This document shows, one piece after another, positions 14,777-23,655 of a stretch of 39,386 bases of DNA (positions within the stretch are counted from its first letter, which is position 1; every line of letters starts with the position of its first letter). The position numbers were made by a program, and so were the translations under genes. This stretch comes from Bacteroidales bacterium (GTDB lineage Bacteria; Bacteroidota; Bacteroidia; Bacteroidales; Muribaculaceae): positions 1 to 39,386 of the forward strand of contig JALEMF010000016.1 of assembly GCA_022768005.1 (NCBI GenBank), written 5' to 3'. The notes below the pieces were generated by a model that searched no databases, was not told where the DNA came from, and saw only the letters and a program-made list of their open reading frames with translations.

Positions 14777-14834
14777 GTCATACCGGTCCGAAACGTCGGA
14801 CAAGTATGACTCATCGGACTACTCATCGGACTTT
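14777..14834. repeat. 9-base-period GTCGGAC repeat, copy 4 (longest)
   Basis: Successive units GTCATACCG, GTCCGAAAC, GTCGGACAA, GTATGACTC and ATCGGACTA are followed by ATCGGACTTTC at a 12-base step. Members are degenerate but keep the 9-base phase. The array lies between the susC and slyD promoters, 38 bases upstream of the slyD TTG. Confidence 0.6.
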
Positions 14835-14871
14835 CACTACTCGCAGGGCGTATTTTTTCTTGGCACAGTAA

Positions 14872-14901
14872 TTGCATTGTAAACTATTATGATTAACTTT
14901 G
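14872..14901 (+). promoter_or_regulatory. Promoter of slyD
   Basis: TTG (14872-14874), 19 bases, TAACTTTG (14894-14901): a full Bacteroidota sigma-A promoter about 50 bases before the ATG. Confidence 0.85.
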
Positions 14902-14952
14902 CAAAGAGTTATCTCAACGCAATATTTACTAATATAATATCAAATTTTATCA

Positions 14953-15555
14953 ATGGAAGTTATTAAACCGGGAAAGTACGTAGAATTAGGCTACGACCTT
15001 TACAGCATTGACGCTGATGGACACGAAACACTTATGCATCAGACAGATGCTGAAGATCCTGAAAGTTTTGTTTTCGGTGTCACAAGAGGTCTTATCAATC
15101 CTCTTGAAAAAGACCTTGACGGCAAAGCACAAGGTGACGAATTCGATGTTGTTGCCAAGCCGGCTGAAGCATTCGGCGAATACGATCCGGAGCAAGTTGC
15201 CACTCTTGAAAAGGGCATTTTTATGGTTGACGGCAAATTCGACAGTGAATTCATCAAGCCGGGTGCTTACGTGCCTATGATGACTGCTGAAGGTTTCCAC
15301 ATAACAGGACTTGTAAAAGAAGTTACAGGTGAAACAGTAATTATGGACTTTAATCACCCTCTCGCAGGCAAGGGTGTACGCCTTAAAGGTAAAGTTCTCA
15401 CGGTAAGAGACGCTACTCCGGAAGAATTACAGCCTTCTCACGGTTGCGGTTGCGGCTGTGGTCATGACCACGGTGACTGCGATTGCAATGACGATGATTG
15501 CGGCTGCAATGAAGGTCACGACCACTGCGGTTGCGGTGACGGTTGCTGCCACTAA
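14953..15555 (+). CDS. slyD: SlyD-like FKBP-type peptidyl-prolyl isomerase with metal-binding tail
   Basis: A 200-residue protein. The FKBP core is split around an insert-in-flap (IF) chaperone domain, as in SlyD: residues 1-65 contain PGKYVELGYDLYSIDADG and FGVTRGLINPLEKDLDG. The IF region (about 70-125) has AEAFGEYDPEQV and ITGLVKEVTGETVIMDFNHPLAGKGV. The last 40 residues are extremely rich in Cys and His (HGCGCGCGHDHGDCDC, then CNEGHDHCGCGDGCCH), the nickel/metal-binding tail of SlyD. The protein catalyses prolyl isomerisation in the cytoplasm and can buffer or deliver metal. It has its own promoter and converges on a ferritin gene through a shared terminator; a functional metal link is only suggestive. 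Confidence 0.93.
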   Translation: MEVIKPGKYVELGYDLYSIDADGHETLMHQTDAEDPESFVFGVTRGLINPLEKDLDGKAQGDEFDVVAKPAEAFGEYDPEQVATLEKGIFMVDGKFDSEFIKPGAYVPMMTAEGFHITGLVKEVTGETVIMDFNHPLAGKGVRLKGKVLTVRDATPEELQPSHGCGCGCGHDHGDCDCNDDDCGCNEGHDHCGCGDGCCH

Positions 15556-15573
15556 TAGTATTACCCCATAAAG

Positions 15574-15620
15574 AAAGCGGGTTGCATCATTCTTATCTGA
15601 TGCAACCCGCTTTTTATTTT
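15574..15620. terminator. Strong bidirectional terminator, slyD / ferritin
   Basis: AAAGCGGGTTGCATCA pairs perfectly over 16 bases with TGATGCAACCCGCTTT (15574-15613) around an 8-base loop. TTTATTTTT follows on the plus side, with an A-rich flank for the minus side. Confidence 0.92.
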
Positions 15621-15632
15621 TGATAGCAATTA

Positions 15633-16157
15633 TTATTCACCTGCAGTGGCAAGCGGTGCGGCTACTGTGTAAACACGTGCAGCAAGTTCCTGGTCAAGCA
15701 TATAGTGACCCATACCATTATCACCGATAAGACGGAATTTATCAATAAGAACTTGTGCATTTTCCTCTACCTCAACTTGTTCTGTTACGAACCATTTAAG
15801 ATTTTCGCGAGTAGCGTAATCTTTTTCTTCTTCAGCGAGAGCGAAAAGATTATTGATGAGTGAAGTCACCTTACGTTCATGTTCAAGAGTTGCCACGAAT
15901 GCGTCAAGCGGGGTATCCCATTTCACAGGGACTTCAGCGATAGGTTTAAGCACCACCTTACCTCCGCGACTGTTGATATAGTTCATAAAAATGAGTGCGT
16001 GGTCCTGTTCTTCCTTGAATTGAACTTTAAACCAGTTTGCAATGCCCGGTCTTCCGGCTGCTTCAAAGTTCATACCCATAGAAAGGTAAAGATAAGCAGA
16101 CCATAGTTCTGCATTAATTTGCTCATTGAGAGCATCTTCCATTTTTTTACTAAGCAT
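15633..16157 (-). CDS. ftnA: Bacterial non-haem ferritin (FtnA type)
   Basis: A 174-residue four-helix-bundle ferritin. The ferroxidase ligands are in expected places: E17 (NAELWSAYLYL, with Y24), E50 and H53 (FKEEQDHA), E94 (LEHERKV) and the E126/Q127 pair with E129-E131 (FVTEQVEVEE). Twenty-four subunits form an iron-storage shell that oxidises Fe(II) and protects against Fenton chemistry. It starts 28 bases after a lipoprotein gene with no promoter box in that gap. It is probably read from the upstream gltX-waaA-lipoprotein transcript or from a promoter further back. Confidence 0.96.
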   Translation of the reverse strand: MLSKKMEDALNEQINAELWSAYLYLSMGMNFEAAGRPGIANWFKVQFKEEQDHALIFMNYINSRGGKVVLKPIAEVPVKWDTPLDAFVATLEHERKVTSLINNLFALAEEEKDYATRENLKWFVTEQVEVEENAQVLIDKFRLIGDNGMGHYMLDQELAARVYTVAAPLATAGE

Positions 16158-16185
16158 AGTATTTTTGATTTTAAAACGTTGTATG

Positions 16186-16815
16186 TTAGTTAGCGGCTTG
16201 TTTGCGAATTACATATTTCTTGTCATGCACTTCGCAGACAAACGACTGATTGTCTTTATCCATTACAATATCTTCTACTTCAAGGAGTTCGCTCGCCTTG
16301 GTCATAAAGATAATTTTCATTCTGTCTGACACTGACTGTGCTATCGCATTCTTATAAGTCGCTGCAATGCTGTCACTTGCTGAGAATGGAGCATTTGGGA
16401 GCAGAATAGTTTCAGCCGGGAAATCCGCAACTACTGAAGCCGGGTCGTAAGATACCGTTATTTCATCATCATCTTTAACAAGCCAAGTACCTTTTGCGTT
16501 AATAGTACCTGATGCGGAAAAAGTAATAGCCTGAAGGAAACCTTGCTCGGAAGTGAGCGAGGAAGTCACGTTTACAAGACCGCTGAATTGCACTTCGCCT
16601 TCAAGTTTATCCGGTGTCCTGGTCACTACGAAAGTACGAACACATACCACGTTCGCATCTTTACCGCTTTCAATCTGTGTAGGCGGACACGTCCATGTTC
16701 CTTCAAGGTTTTCTGCAAGCATTTCCTTGCCATTGCATGATACGAACACTGAAACGCATACTATGACTACAATCAATAGCAATGCCGCTGATATTAAAAC
16801 TTTTTTATTTTTCAT
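16186..16815 (-). CDS. Predicted lipoprotein, function unknown
   Basis: A 209-residue protein whose first 27 residues form a lipoprotein signal (MKNKKVLISAALLLIVVIVC, lipobox VFVSC, Cys at residue 27). The mature part begins GKEMLAENLEGTWTCPP, like small lipocalin-like or stress-type lipoproteins that open with an L-x-G-x-W strand. It continues with beta strands (RTFVVTRTPDKLEGEVQFSG, ITFSASGTINAKGTW). No named family is recognised. The start at 16815 is chosen for its clean signal peptide; the frame runs open for 46 codons further upstream into waaA but without a plausible protein start. It lies between waaA (61 bases) and the ferritin gene (28 bases), in a likely operon. Confidence 0.78.
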   Translation of the reverse strand: MKNKKVLISAALLLIVVIVCVSVFVSCNGKEMLAENLEGTWTCPPTQIESGKDANVVCVRTFVVTRTPDKLEGEVQFSGLVNVTSSLTSEQGFLQAITFSASGTINAKGTWLVKDDDEITVSYDPASVVADFPAETILLPNAPFSASDSIAATYKNAIAQSVSDRMKIIFMTKASELLEVEDIVMDKDNQSFVCEVHDKKYVIRKQAAN

Positions 16816-16876
16816 CACCTTATTATATTTTAACAATATATATATAATATATATAACGAAATAGTCTGTAAAAAGT

Positions 16877-18133
16877 TTATTCGCAAGTGCCAAAAATGTG
16901 TCGGAAAATAATGTCGGTTGCACCGATATTCTCCTTAATATACTTCTTGGCAACTGTTGCCGCCTTTTCTCTTGCTTCAGAATCGGATACGAGCAGAGTC
17001 AGCACTTTTGACGTCTCCTGAGTGCTTTTGACACTGAATGCGCCTCCTGCCTTTATCAAGTCTTTTGCTTCCTTGAATTTATTATACTTGGGACCGAAAA
17101 CTATCGGCATTCCGTAAACTGCCGCCTCATTAATATTATGAATACCGGCACCGAAACCTCCTCCGATGTATGCGATTTTGCCGTAACGATATATTGTGGA
17201 AAGTTTTCCGAACGAATCTATTATCAATCCTCTGACGTCAGGGGCAATACCGGTTTTGATAAACTCTTTTTCGTATTCAGATAGAAACAATACTTTACCG
17301 GACTTGATAGAACTCTTCAGGAGTGCCAGACGGTGGTCATTAAATTCGTGAGGTGCTATAATAAATGTAATTTCCGGGTGAGAGTTAAGCCATGCAGTAT
17401 AGTGCAATTCATCTGCATGCCAACTGCTGCCGAAAATAATATCCACGCCTTTGCCTCCTCGCAATTCCTCTATTCCCGGGATATGTGCGGGAGAAGACAT
17501 AATCTGAGTAACACGATCAAAACGTGTGTCACCCGCGATTGTCACATTTGTAATACCTATAGAAGATAATAGCGCTGCGGACTCTTTGTCTTGCACAAAA
17601 AGATGCTTGTAGCATTTCAGCACTTCACGCATAAAGCCTCCGTAGCTCCTGAAGAAAAGTTGCGACGGACGGAATATGGCGGATATGATATATACCGGGA
17701 TATTTCTTCGTGAAAGTTCCTGAAGGTAGTTGCCCCAAAATTCGTATTTCACAAAAATTGCCATTGACGGATTCACGATGCCTATGAATTTTACGACATT
17801 TTCCTTAGTATCAAAGGGTAAATACGCCACGGCATCAACTTTGTCGTAGTTTTTTCTCACTTCGTAGCCCGAAGGCGAAAAAAAAGTAAGAAGAATTTTT
17901 GTCTGCGGATATTTCGCCTTTATCTGCTCTATCAGCGTCCTGCCCTGCTCAAATTCACCGAGTGACGCTGCATGAATCCAAATTGGTCTATCCTCGCTAT
18001 TAAAAATAGATGACAAGTAGTCAAAGGACTCTTGTTGTCCTCTGACCATCTGCGATACTTTATGACTTTTTATAGCTGCCAACTTAGCGGCGCCGGCAAA
18101 AATTCGAATTGCGGTGTTGTATAGCCAATTCAT
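16877..18133 (-). CDS. waaA: 3-deoxy-D-manno-octulosonate (Kdo) transferase
   Basis: A 418-residue GT30-type glycosyltransferase that attaches Kdo to lipid A precursor at the inner membrane. There is an N-terminal membrane-associated helix (MNWLYNTAIRIFAGAAKLAA), the family signature WIHAASLGEFEQGR with the catalytic Glu, and LTFFSPSGYEVRKNY. The FVKYEFWGNYLQEL and SAIFRPSQLFFR blocks follow, and the donor-binding C-terminal half contains YIGGGFGAGIHNINEAAVYG. Length matches Bacteroidales WaaA (about 410-425). It starts 19 bases after gltX, indicating cotranscription. Confidence 0.95.
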   Translation of the reverse strand: MNWLYNTAIRIFAGAAKLAAIKSHKVSQMVRGQQESFDYLSSIFNSEDRPIWIHAASLGEFEQGRTLIEQIKAKYPQTKILLTFFSPSGYEVRKNYDKVDAVAYLPFDTKENVVKFIGIVNPSMAIFVKYEFWGNYLQELSRRNIPVYIISAIFRPSQLFFRSYGGFMREVLKCYKHLFVQDKESAALLSSIGITNVTIAGDTRFDRVTQIMSSPAHIPGIEELRGGKGVDIIFGSSWHADELHYTAWLNSHPEITFIIAPHEFNDHRLALLKSSIKSGKVLFLSEYEKEFIKTGIAPDVRGLIIDSFGKLSTIYRYGKIAYIGGGFGAGIHNINEAAVYGMPIVFGPKYNKFKEAKDLIKAGGAFSVKSTQETSKVLTLLVSDSEAREKAATVAKKYIKENIGATDIIFRHIFGTCE

Positions 18134-18152
18134 TACAACCTTGAATAAGCAG

Positions 18153-19706
18153 TTATGCCTGAGGGAGTTTTATCCTTTCAATACCGAGTTCGATACGACG
18201 GATAGTTTCTTCTTTTCCAAGCAGTTCTGTGATGTCAAACATGTGTGGTCCTTTACATTCTCCCACAACTGTAAGACGGAACGCATTCATCACATTACCC
18301 AAGTGATAACCATGTTCTGCAATCCATGCAAGCACGATTTGTTCCTGCGATGCTGATGAAAAATCTTCAATACTCTTAAGTATATCAATAAGGTCTGAAA
18401 GAATAAGCGGCATCTGTTCTGACCAACGTTTCTTCACTGCCTTTGCATCGTAATCTACCGGCTCTACAAAGAAGAATTTACTTTGAGCCCAAAGGTCTTT
18501 CACAAAGTTTATTCTGTCTTTCACAAGAGCTACAACGCGTGTTATATATTCACTTGTAAACTTGTCTGTATCAACACCTTCACTCTTCAGCACAGGAATA
18601 AACATTTGTGCCAACTTTTCATTGTCAATCTGCTGGAGATAGTGGTGGTTGAACCACTTACCTTTTTCAAAATCGAATTTAGCACCTGAGCGTGAACATC
18701 TGTCGAATGAGAACTTTTGGATAAGCTCGTCCATTGACATTATCTCAGTATCATCACCCGGATTCCAGCCAAGCAGTGCGAGGAAGTTAATCACGGCTTC
18801 AGGGAGATATCCTGCTTCACGGTAGCCTGATGAAATTTCACCGCTCTTAGGGTCATGCCATTCAAGAGGGAATACAGGGAAACCGAGACGGTCACCGTCA
18901 CGCTTGCTAAGTTTACCTTTACCGTCAGGCTTGAGGAGCAACGGGAGATGTACGAATTGCGGCATTGTATCTCTCCAGCCGAATGCTTCGTACAGAAGAA
19001 CGTGAAGAGGAGATGAAGGCAACCATTCTTCACCGCGAATGACGTGTGTCACTTCCATCAAGTGGTCATCAACGATGTTTGCCAGGTGATAAGTAGGAAG
19101 GTCATCGGAACTCTTGTATAGAACCTTGTCGTCAAGGATTGAAGAGTTTATCACAACTTTTCCGCGGATAAGGTCATCTACTTCAACGTCTCTGCCCGGC
19201 TCGATAAGGAAACGGACAACGTATTTTTCACCTGCTGTAATAAGTGCGTCAACCTCTTCCTTACTCATAGAGAGAGAATTGCGCATCTTAAGCCTTGTAG
19301 TGGCATCGTACTGGAAATTAGGATTTTCAGCGTGAGCCTTTTCAAGTTCTTCAGGAGTATCAAAAGCGATATATGCTTTACCTGCATCAAGGAGAAGTTT
19401 TACGTGTTCACGATAAATATCACGTCTTTCACTTTGCTTGTAAGGACCGTATTTACCACCTTCCTTGACACCTTCGTCAATCTTTATTCCAAGCCAGTTA
19501 AGTGCTTCATTTATATATTCCTCTGCACCGGGAACGAAACGACGAGAGTCTGTATCTTCAATACGTAGTATCATTGTGCCGCCATGCTGACGAGCATACA
19601 AATAGTTGTAAAGCGCAGTGCGGACACCACCGATATGTAGCGGACCTGTAGGCGACGGAGCAAAGCGTACTCTTACAGGACGCGAATTATTATTATCGTT
19701 AGCCAT
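18153..19706 (-). CDS. gltX: Glutamyl-tRNA synthetase
   Basis: A 517-residue class I aminoacyl-tRNA synthetase. [20 protein letters not shown] carries the HIGH motif (H24-I-G-G), ILRIEDTD follows near residue 50, and KLSKRDGD (265-272) is the KMSKS loop. The C-terminal anticodon-binding domain runs from about residue 350. It charges tRNA-Glu with glutamate. The start at 19706 ([15 protein letters not shown]) places the Rossmann fold correctly. The frame is open 49 codons further upstream, but that extension crosses the promoter box (19731-19738) and the pgi terminator, so it is rejected. It is the first gene of a probable gltX-waaA-lipoprotein-ftnA operon. Confidence 0.97.
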   Translation of the reverse strand: MANDNNNSRPVRVRFAPSPTGPLHIGGVRTALYNYLYARQHGGTMILRIEDTDSRRFVPGAEEYINEALNWLGIKIDEGVKEGGKYGPYKQSERRDIYREHVKLLLDAGKAYIAFDTPEELEKAHAENPNFQYDATTRLKMRNSLSMSKEEVDALITAGEKYVVRFLIEPGRDVEVDDLIRGKVVINSSILDDKVLYKSSDDLPTYHLANIVDDHLMEVTHVIRGEEWLPSSPLHVLLYEAFGWRDTMPQFVHLPLLLKPDGKGKLSKRDGDRLGFPVFPLEWHDPKSGEISSGYREAGYLPEAVINFLALLGWNPGDDTEIMSMDELIQKFSFDRCSRSGAKFDFEKGKWFNHHYLQQIDNEKLAQMFIPVLKSEGVDTDKFTSEYITRVVALVKDRINFVKDLWAQSKFFFVEPVDYDAKAVKKRWSEQMPLILSDLIDILKSIEDFSSASQEQIVLAWIAEHGYHLGNVMNAFRLTVVGECKGPHMFDITELLGKEETIRRIELGIERIKLPQA

Positions 19707-19730
19707 TGTGTATAGTTTGTATATTGCGTA

Positions 19731-19738
19731 CAAAATTA
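19731..19738 (-). promoter_or_regulatory. -7 box of the gltX operon
   Basis: The minus strand reads TAATTTTG, 24 bases before the gltX ATG. The -33 region is weak (TTC). Confidence 0.65.
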
Positions 19739-19825
19739 CTAAAAAAAAGTGAATTTGTGAATTATTTATCACAAAATCTGAATATATACACCTAACCACC
19801 TGATTTTCAGACTTACAAATTAAAA

Positions 19826-19857
19826 GCAAAAAAGGTTGCGCCACTCGGCGCAACCTT
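19826..19857 (-). terminator. Terminator of pgi
   Basis: The minus strand forms AAGGTTGCGCC-GAGT-GGCGCAACCTT, a perfect 11-base stem with a 4-base loop, followed by TTTTGCTTTT. It lies 50 bases past the pgi stop. Confidence 0.92.
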
Positions 19858-19906
19858 GGGATTTCAGTGTTTTATCGGTAAAAAGATTCTTATTTACCTT
19901 AAGTGA

Positions 19907-21250
19907 TTAAGAAAGACGCGAGCGGATAGCCTCGGTTTCTTTCTCGTAACCGGGCTTGGCAAGGAGAGCAAACATATTTTTCTTATATGCTTCAACTCCC
20001 GGCTGATTAAACGGATTGACTCCGAGAATATAGCCGCTGATACCGCAGGCTTTCTCAAAGAAGTAAATAAGTTCACCCAGACATTCTTCACAAAGGGAAT
20101 CAACTGTGATGTGGATATTAGGTACGCCGCCGTCAACGTGTGCGATGCGTGTACCGAGTTCCGCCATCTTATTGACCTCGTCAACACGACGAGAAGCAAT
20201 ATAATTGAGTCCGTCAAGATTTGCCTCGTCAGTAGGAATAACGGCTTTGTGGCGTTGGTTTATCACAGAGATAACAGTTTCAAAGATAGTTCTCTCACCA
20301 TCTTGAATCCATTGACCCATAGAGTGAAGATCCGTAGAGTTATCCACAGCGGCGGGGAAAATACCCTTGTGGTCTTTACCCTCGGATTCGCCGTAAAGCT
20401 GTTTCCACCATTCAGCAAAATAGTGAAGTTTCGGGTTGTAGTTAACTAAGATTTCAATTTTCTTACCTGCAGCATAAAGTGCATTACGAGTCTTGGCATA
20501 AAGCATAGCCATATTGTCTTCAACACCTTGTGCAGTGGCTTTCTCCATTTTTCTTGCGCCTTCCACAAGTTTGCGGATATCAAAACCTGCAACTGCGATT
20601 GGCAAAAGACCCACAGGAGTAAGCACAGAGAAACGTCCGCCAACATTGTCAGCGATGACGTATGTCTTGTAGCCTTCTTCCGTAGCAAGCTGACGGAGTG
20701 CGCCTCGTTTTGCATCTGTGATTGCCACAATTCTCTTGGCAGCCTCAGTTTTACCGATTTGCGCTTCAAGTTGTTCTTTAAGCATACGGAAAGCAATAGC
20801 CGGCTCGGTGGTAGTACCGGATTTTGAAATAACTACGATACCGTATTTTTTATTCTTGAGATAAGAAGTAAGTTCGTAAAGATAATCCTCACCGATATTT
20901 TGACCGGCAAAGAGCACTGTAGTGCCATTATCTTGCTTGTAAGCGGCAAAACTGTCGGAAAGTGCTTCTATTACAGCTTTTGCGCCGAGATAACTGCCGC
21001 CGATACCGATTGCGACTACTACTTCACAGTTTGCTCGCATGTCATTTGCTGTCTTGATTATATCATCAACGAGAGCATCATCTGTAGTGGAAGGAAGATT
21101 TACCCAACCGAGAAAATCATTGCCTGCACCCGTACCGTCGTGGAGCATACGGAGAGCATCATCAGCCTTAGCTTCAAATGAATTGATATTATCCATACTT
21201 ACCGTAGCAAGCACGTTTTTGACATCAATGTTAATATTCTTCATCTTCAA
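19907..21250 (-). CDS. pgi: Glucose-6-phosphate isomerase
   Basis: A 447-residue cytoplasmic isomerase linking glucose 6-phosphate and fructose 6-phosphate. It belongs to the shorter bacterial PGI group (about 445-450 residues). [19 protein letters not shown] (78-96) and the SIS-fold phosphate loop SKSGTTTEP (142-150) are present. The catalytic region is [20 protein letters not shown], and the C-terminal [15 protein letters not shown] has the active-site Gln and Lys. Two in-frame ATGs (21250 and 21244, MKMKN) are equally plausible starts. It is monocistronic, with its own promoter and terminator, and divergent from the subtilase gene. Confidence 0.96.
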   Translation of the reverse strand: MKMKNINIDVKNVLATVSMDNINSFEAKADDALRMLHDGTGAGNDFLGWVNLPSTTDDALVDDIIKTANDMRANCEVVVAIGIGGSYLGAKAVIEALSDSFAAYKQDNGTTVLFAGQNIGEDYLYELTSYLKNKKYGIVVISKSGTTTEPAIAFRMLKEQLEAQIGKTEAAKRIVAITDAKRGALRQLATEEGYKTYVIADNVGGRFSVLTPVGLLPIAVAGFDIRKLVEGARKMEKATAQGVEDNMAMLYAKTRNALYAAGKKIEILVNYNPKLHYFAEWWKQLYGESEGKDHKGIFPAAVDNSTDLHSMGQWIQDGERTIFETVISVINQRHKAVIPTDEANLDGLNYIASRRVDEVNKMAELGTRIAHVDGGVPNIHITVDSLCEECLGELIYFFEKACGISGYILGVNPFNQPGVEAYKKNMFALLAKPGYEKETEAIRSRLS

Positions 21251-21276
21251 GTTGCTTTTAATTTGTGTTTATTTTG

Positions 21277-21284
21277 CAAATTTA
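21277..21284 (-). promoter_or_regulatory. -7 box of pgi
   Basis: The minus strand reads TAAATTTG, 26 bases before the pgi ATG. No good TTG is present at -33. Confidence 0.6.
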
Positions 21285-21327
21285 CAAAAAAAATAGCAGT
21301 TTTTAATCTTATAAAGCAAAAAAAGTG

Positions 21328-21335
21328 TAACTTTG
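21328..21335 (+). promoter_or_regulatory. -7 box of the subtilase gene
   Basis: TAACTTTG lies 30 bases before the ATG at 21366. It overlaps an earlier in-frame TTG codon (21333), which rules that codon out as a start. Confidence 0.65.
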
Positions 21336-21365
21336 CATTTGTACTCACATTTTAAAGATAAAATA

Positions 21366-23582
21366 ATGAAATCTTCTTTACTTAGTTTAGCGTTGTTAAT
21401 CGCAGCATCATCGTCAATGTTTGCTGCAGAAAAGATAAGCCCTATGGGATTAATGTTTCTTCAGAAGGCAAGTCTTGAAAAAAACATTACCGGTTCAAAG
21501 ATAATGACAGTCAATGGCTCTCAGTACGAGAAAGTACTTGTTACACTCAAAGAGGGTGCTACTGTTGATGACTTTGAGGGCTACGACATTGACTGCAATA
21601 TCGGTAACAAATTCTTAGTAGTAAACCTTCCAATTGACGAAATCCGCTCATTCTCTGAACTTGACGCTGTCAAGACTCTTACTTGCGGTGAAGTTTTCGA
21701 GCCGTGTCTTGACCAAGCTCTCAAATCCACTAAAATGGACATTGTCCACGCTGGAGGCGAAGGACTTCCTCAAGCATTTGACGGCACCGGTGTTATCGCC
21801 GGTCTCTTTGACACAGGCATAGACCCGAACCACGCAATGTTCCGCGGACCGGACGGCACATCTTACCGTGTAAAGAGATTCTTCAATATGGCAAACGGTG
21901 TAACTTACACTGATGAAACAATGTCAAAGGCTACTACTGACATGTCAACGGAATCACACGGTACTCACGTAGCCGGCATTATGGCAGGTCTTGGCGGTCA
22001 AAACGGTCAATATGGTGGAATTAAGAAAGTATTCGGTAAAGAAACAGCCACAAAAGTAACAGGTAACATTCCTTTCACAGGCGTTGCCTCCGGTGCAGAC
22101 ATCGCTATGGGCGGCGGCTCACTGACAATAGCAAACATCACGTCAGGCTGCAAAAAAATAGTTGACTATGCAAAATCCGTAGGAAAGCCTGCCGTCATTA
22201 ACTTATCACTCGGCCACGTTGTAGGTCCTCACGATGGTTCTTCGAATTTATGCCAAGTACTTGATGAATTAGGTAAAGATGCTATTATATTCGTATCATC
22301 AGGAAACGATGGAGAAACTGACTGTTCTCTAACTAAGACATTTACTGCTTCAGACAATAGCATCAAGACATTCATTGCTCCGAATAAGTCTGCATACGAT
22401 GCAACATCAGCATTCTGGGCATACGACAACAAACCGCTTTCATTCCAAATTGCCCTTTACAGCAAAAAAGGCGGAAATATTACCAAAACTCTTGATGTTA
22501 ACAATTCAATGATTCTTGCAGGTACTAATTACACAAATCCCGCTTATAGCCATGATGTAGATTTCAACAATGCTTTTTCTTCATCAAGTTATATCATTGT
22601 TGAAAAAGGTGTGGATTCAGTCAACAAACGTGCTTACATCACACTCAGCATAAGCTGGACACGCAACTTAAGCACTAACAGCAGCAACGATATCGTACCG
22701 CTGTTTATAGTAAAAGGTGCTGAGGGTCAGAAAGTTCTTGGTACAGTAACGTCTAAACTCGGTTTCTCAAACCTTGACCTTGCAGGCTTTGATAACGGTA
22801 ATGCAAAAGAATCAATTAACGATAACGCAACAGGTAAAAATATCATAGCAGTAGGTGCTTACAGTACACGCAGCACTTTCATCACTCTAAGCGGTAAAGT
22901 ATATGGATTCAATAATCCTGACATGTTGGGAGACGTAGCAAGTTTCTCTTCTTACGGAACTTCTTTTGATGGTAGAAACTTACCTAACATTTGTGGTCCG
23001 GGCTACCCTGTAATTTCTGCTTATAGCAGATATTATTACACTAGTCAAAACCTTACTGAAGATGATATCGAAGCAAAGGCAACAGTTAACGACCGCGATA
23101 ACCATTGGGGTCAAATGTCAGGCACTTCAATGTCTTCTCCATTCGTTGCAGGTGTAGGTGTAGTAATGCTCCAAGCAAACCCGAACCTCACGGTAAGCGA
23201 AGTAAGAAACATCATGATGGAAACTGCTACTAAAGACGAATACACCGCAAAGGGCGACCCAATCCAATGGGGTGCAGGTAAAATCAATGCACTTGAAGCT
23301 GTTAAGAAAGTTCTTGGTCTCGGCGGCGTAGGTGAAATCTTTGCAGATGAAAACACAAGACTCATTCTTACTCAGAGCGGCGACAAGCAGTACAACGTAT
23401 TCCTCGCAGGTGTTGACGAGTTTAACGCAACTGTTTACAATATGTCAGGCTCAGCCGTTAAGACAGTAAACTTCGCAGGCAACGAAGGAACTCTTGATGC
23501 TTCATCACTTTCTGCAGGCGTTTACGTCGTAGAAGTAAAGGCGGACAACGCTCACTTCACAAAGAAAATCGTAGTGAAATAA
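21366..23582 (+). CDS. Secreted subtilisin-like (S8) serine protease with T9SS sorting domain
   Basis: A 738-residue exported protease. The signal peptide (about residues 1-21, ending MFAA) is followed by a propeptide-like region to about 125, then the S8 domain. The catalytic triad is D149 (AGLFDTGID), H198 (ESHGTHVAGIMAG) and S588 (GQMSGTSMSSPFVAG), with oxyanion N314 (FVSSGNDGE). A long insert with beta-sandwich character (about 330-490) separates the Asn and Ser blocks. The last 75 residues (YNVFLAGVDEFNATVYNMSG ... LSAGVYVVEVKADN ... KKIVVK) are a type A T9SS C-terminal sorting domain. The mature enzyme is therefore expected on the cell surface or secreted through the Por system. It has its own promoter and terminator. 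No T9SS machinery gene is in the window. Confidence 0.93.
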   Translation: MKSSLLSLALLIAASSSMFAAEKISPMGLMFLQKASLEKNITGSKIMTVNGSQYEKVLVTLKEGATVDDFEGYDIDCNIGNKFLVVNLPIDEIRSFSELDAVKTLTCGEVFEPCLDQALKSTKMDIVHAGGEGLPQAFDGTGVIAGLFDTGIDPNHAMFRGPDGTSYRVKRFFNMANGVTYTDETMSKATTDMSTESHGTHVAGIMAGLGGQNGQYGGIKKVFGKETATKVTGNIPFTGVASGADIAMGGGSLTIANITSGCKKIVDYAKSVGKPAVINLSLGHVVGPHDGSSNLCQVLDELGKDAIIFVSSGNDGETDCSLTKTFTASDNSIKTFIAPNKSAYDATSAFWAYDNKPLSFQIALYSKKGGNITKTLDVNNSMILAGTNYTNPAYSHDVDFNNAFSSSSYIIVEKGVDSVNKRAYITLSISWTRNLSTNSSNDIVPLFIVKGAEGQKVLGTVTSKLGFSNLDLAGFDNGNAKESINDNATGKNIIAVGAYSTRSTFITLSGKVYGFNNPDMLGDVASFSSYGTSFDGRNLPNICGPGYPVISAYSRYYYTSQNLTEDDIEAKATVNDRDNHWGQMSGTSMSSPFVAGVGVVMLQANPNLTVSEVRNIMMETATKDEYTAKGDPIQWGAGKINALEAVKKVLGLGGVGEIFADENTRLILTQSGDKQYNVFLAGVDEFNATVYNMSGSAVKTVNFAGNEGTLDASSLSAGVYVVEVKADNAHFTKKIVVK

Positions 23583-23603
23583 AGATAATCACAATAAATA
23601 AAA

Positions 23604-23637
23604 AAGGCACTCCGCAAAACGGTGTGCCTTTTTTTAT
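23604..23637. terminator. Bidirectional terminator, subtilase / riboflavin synthase
   Basis: AAGGCAC and GTGCCTT form a stem with an inner CCG/CGG pairing (23604-23630). T7 follows on the plus side and an A run on the other. Confidence 0.88.
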
Positions 23638-23655
23638 TTTGAGGTATAACGCATT

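Larger units (their letters stand above)
14463..14952. other. Gene-free divergent control region, susC / slyD
   Basis: This 490-base stretch has no supported gene. In order it holds the susC 5' leader with a 39-base inverted-repeat structure (14538-14576), the susC -7 box (14632-14639), an AT-rich spacer, the fourth and longest GTCGGAC-type repeat array (14777-14834) and the slyD promoter (14872-14901). Confidence 0.7.

Noticed and set aside
16816-16953. Longer start for the lipoprotein upstream of ferritin
   Set aside because: The extension overlaps the waaA 3' end and would bury the lipoprotein signal peptide inside the protein.
19707-19853. N-terminal extension of glutamyl-tRNA synthetase
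   Set aside because: The extra 49 codons run through the gltX promoter box and the pgi terminator hairpin, and the family fold begins a few residues after the ATG at 19706.
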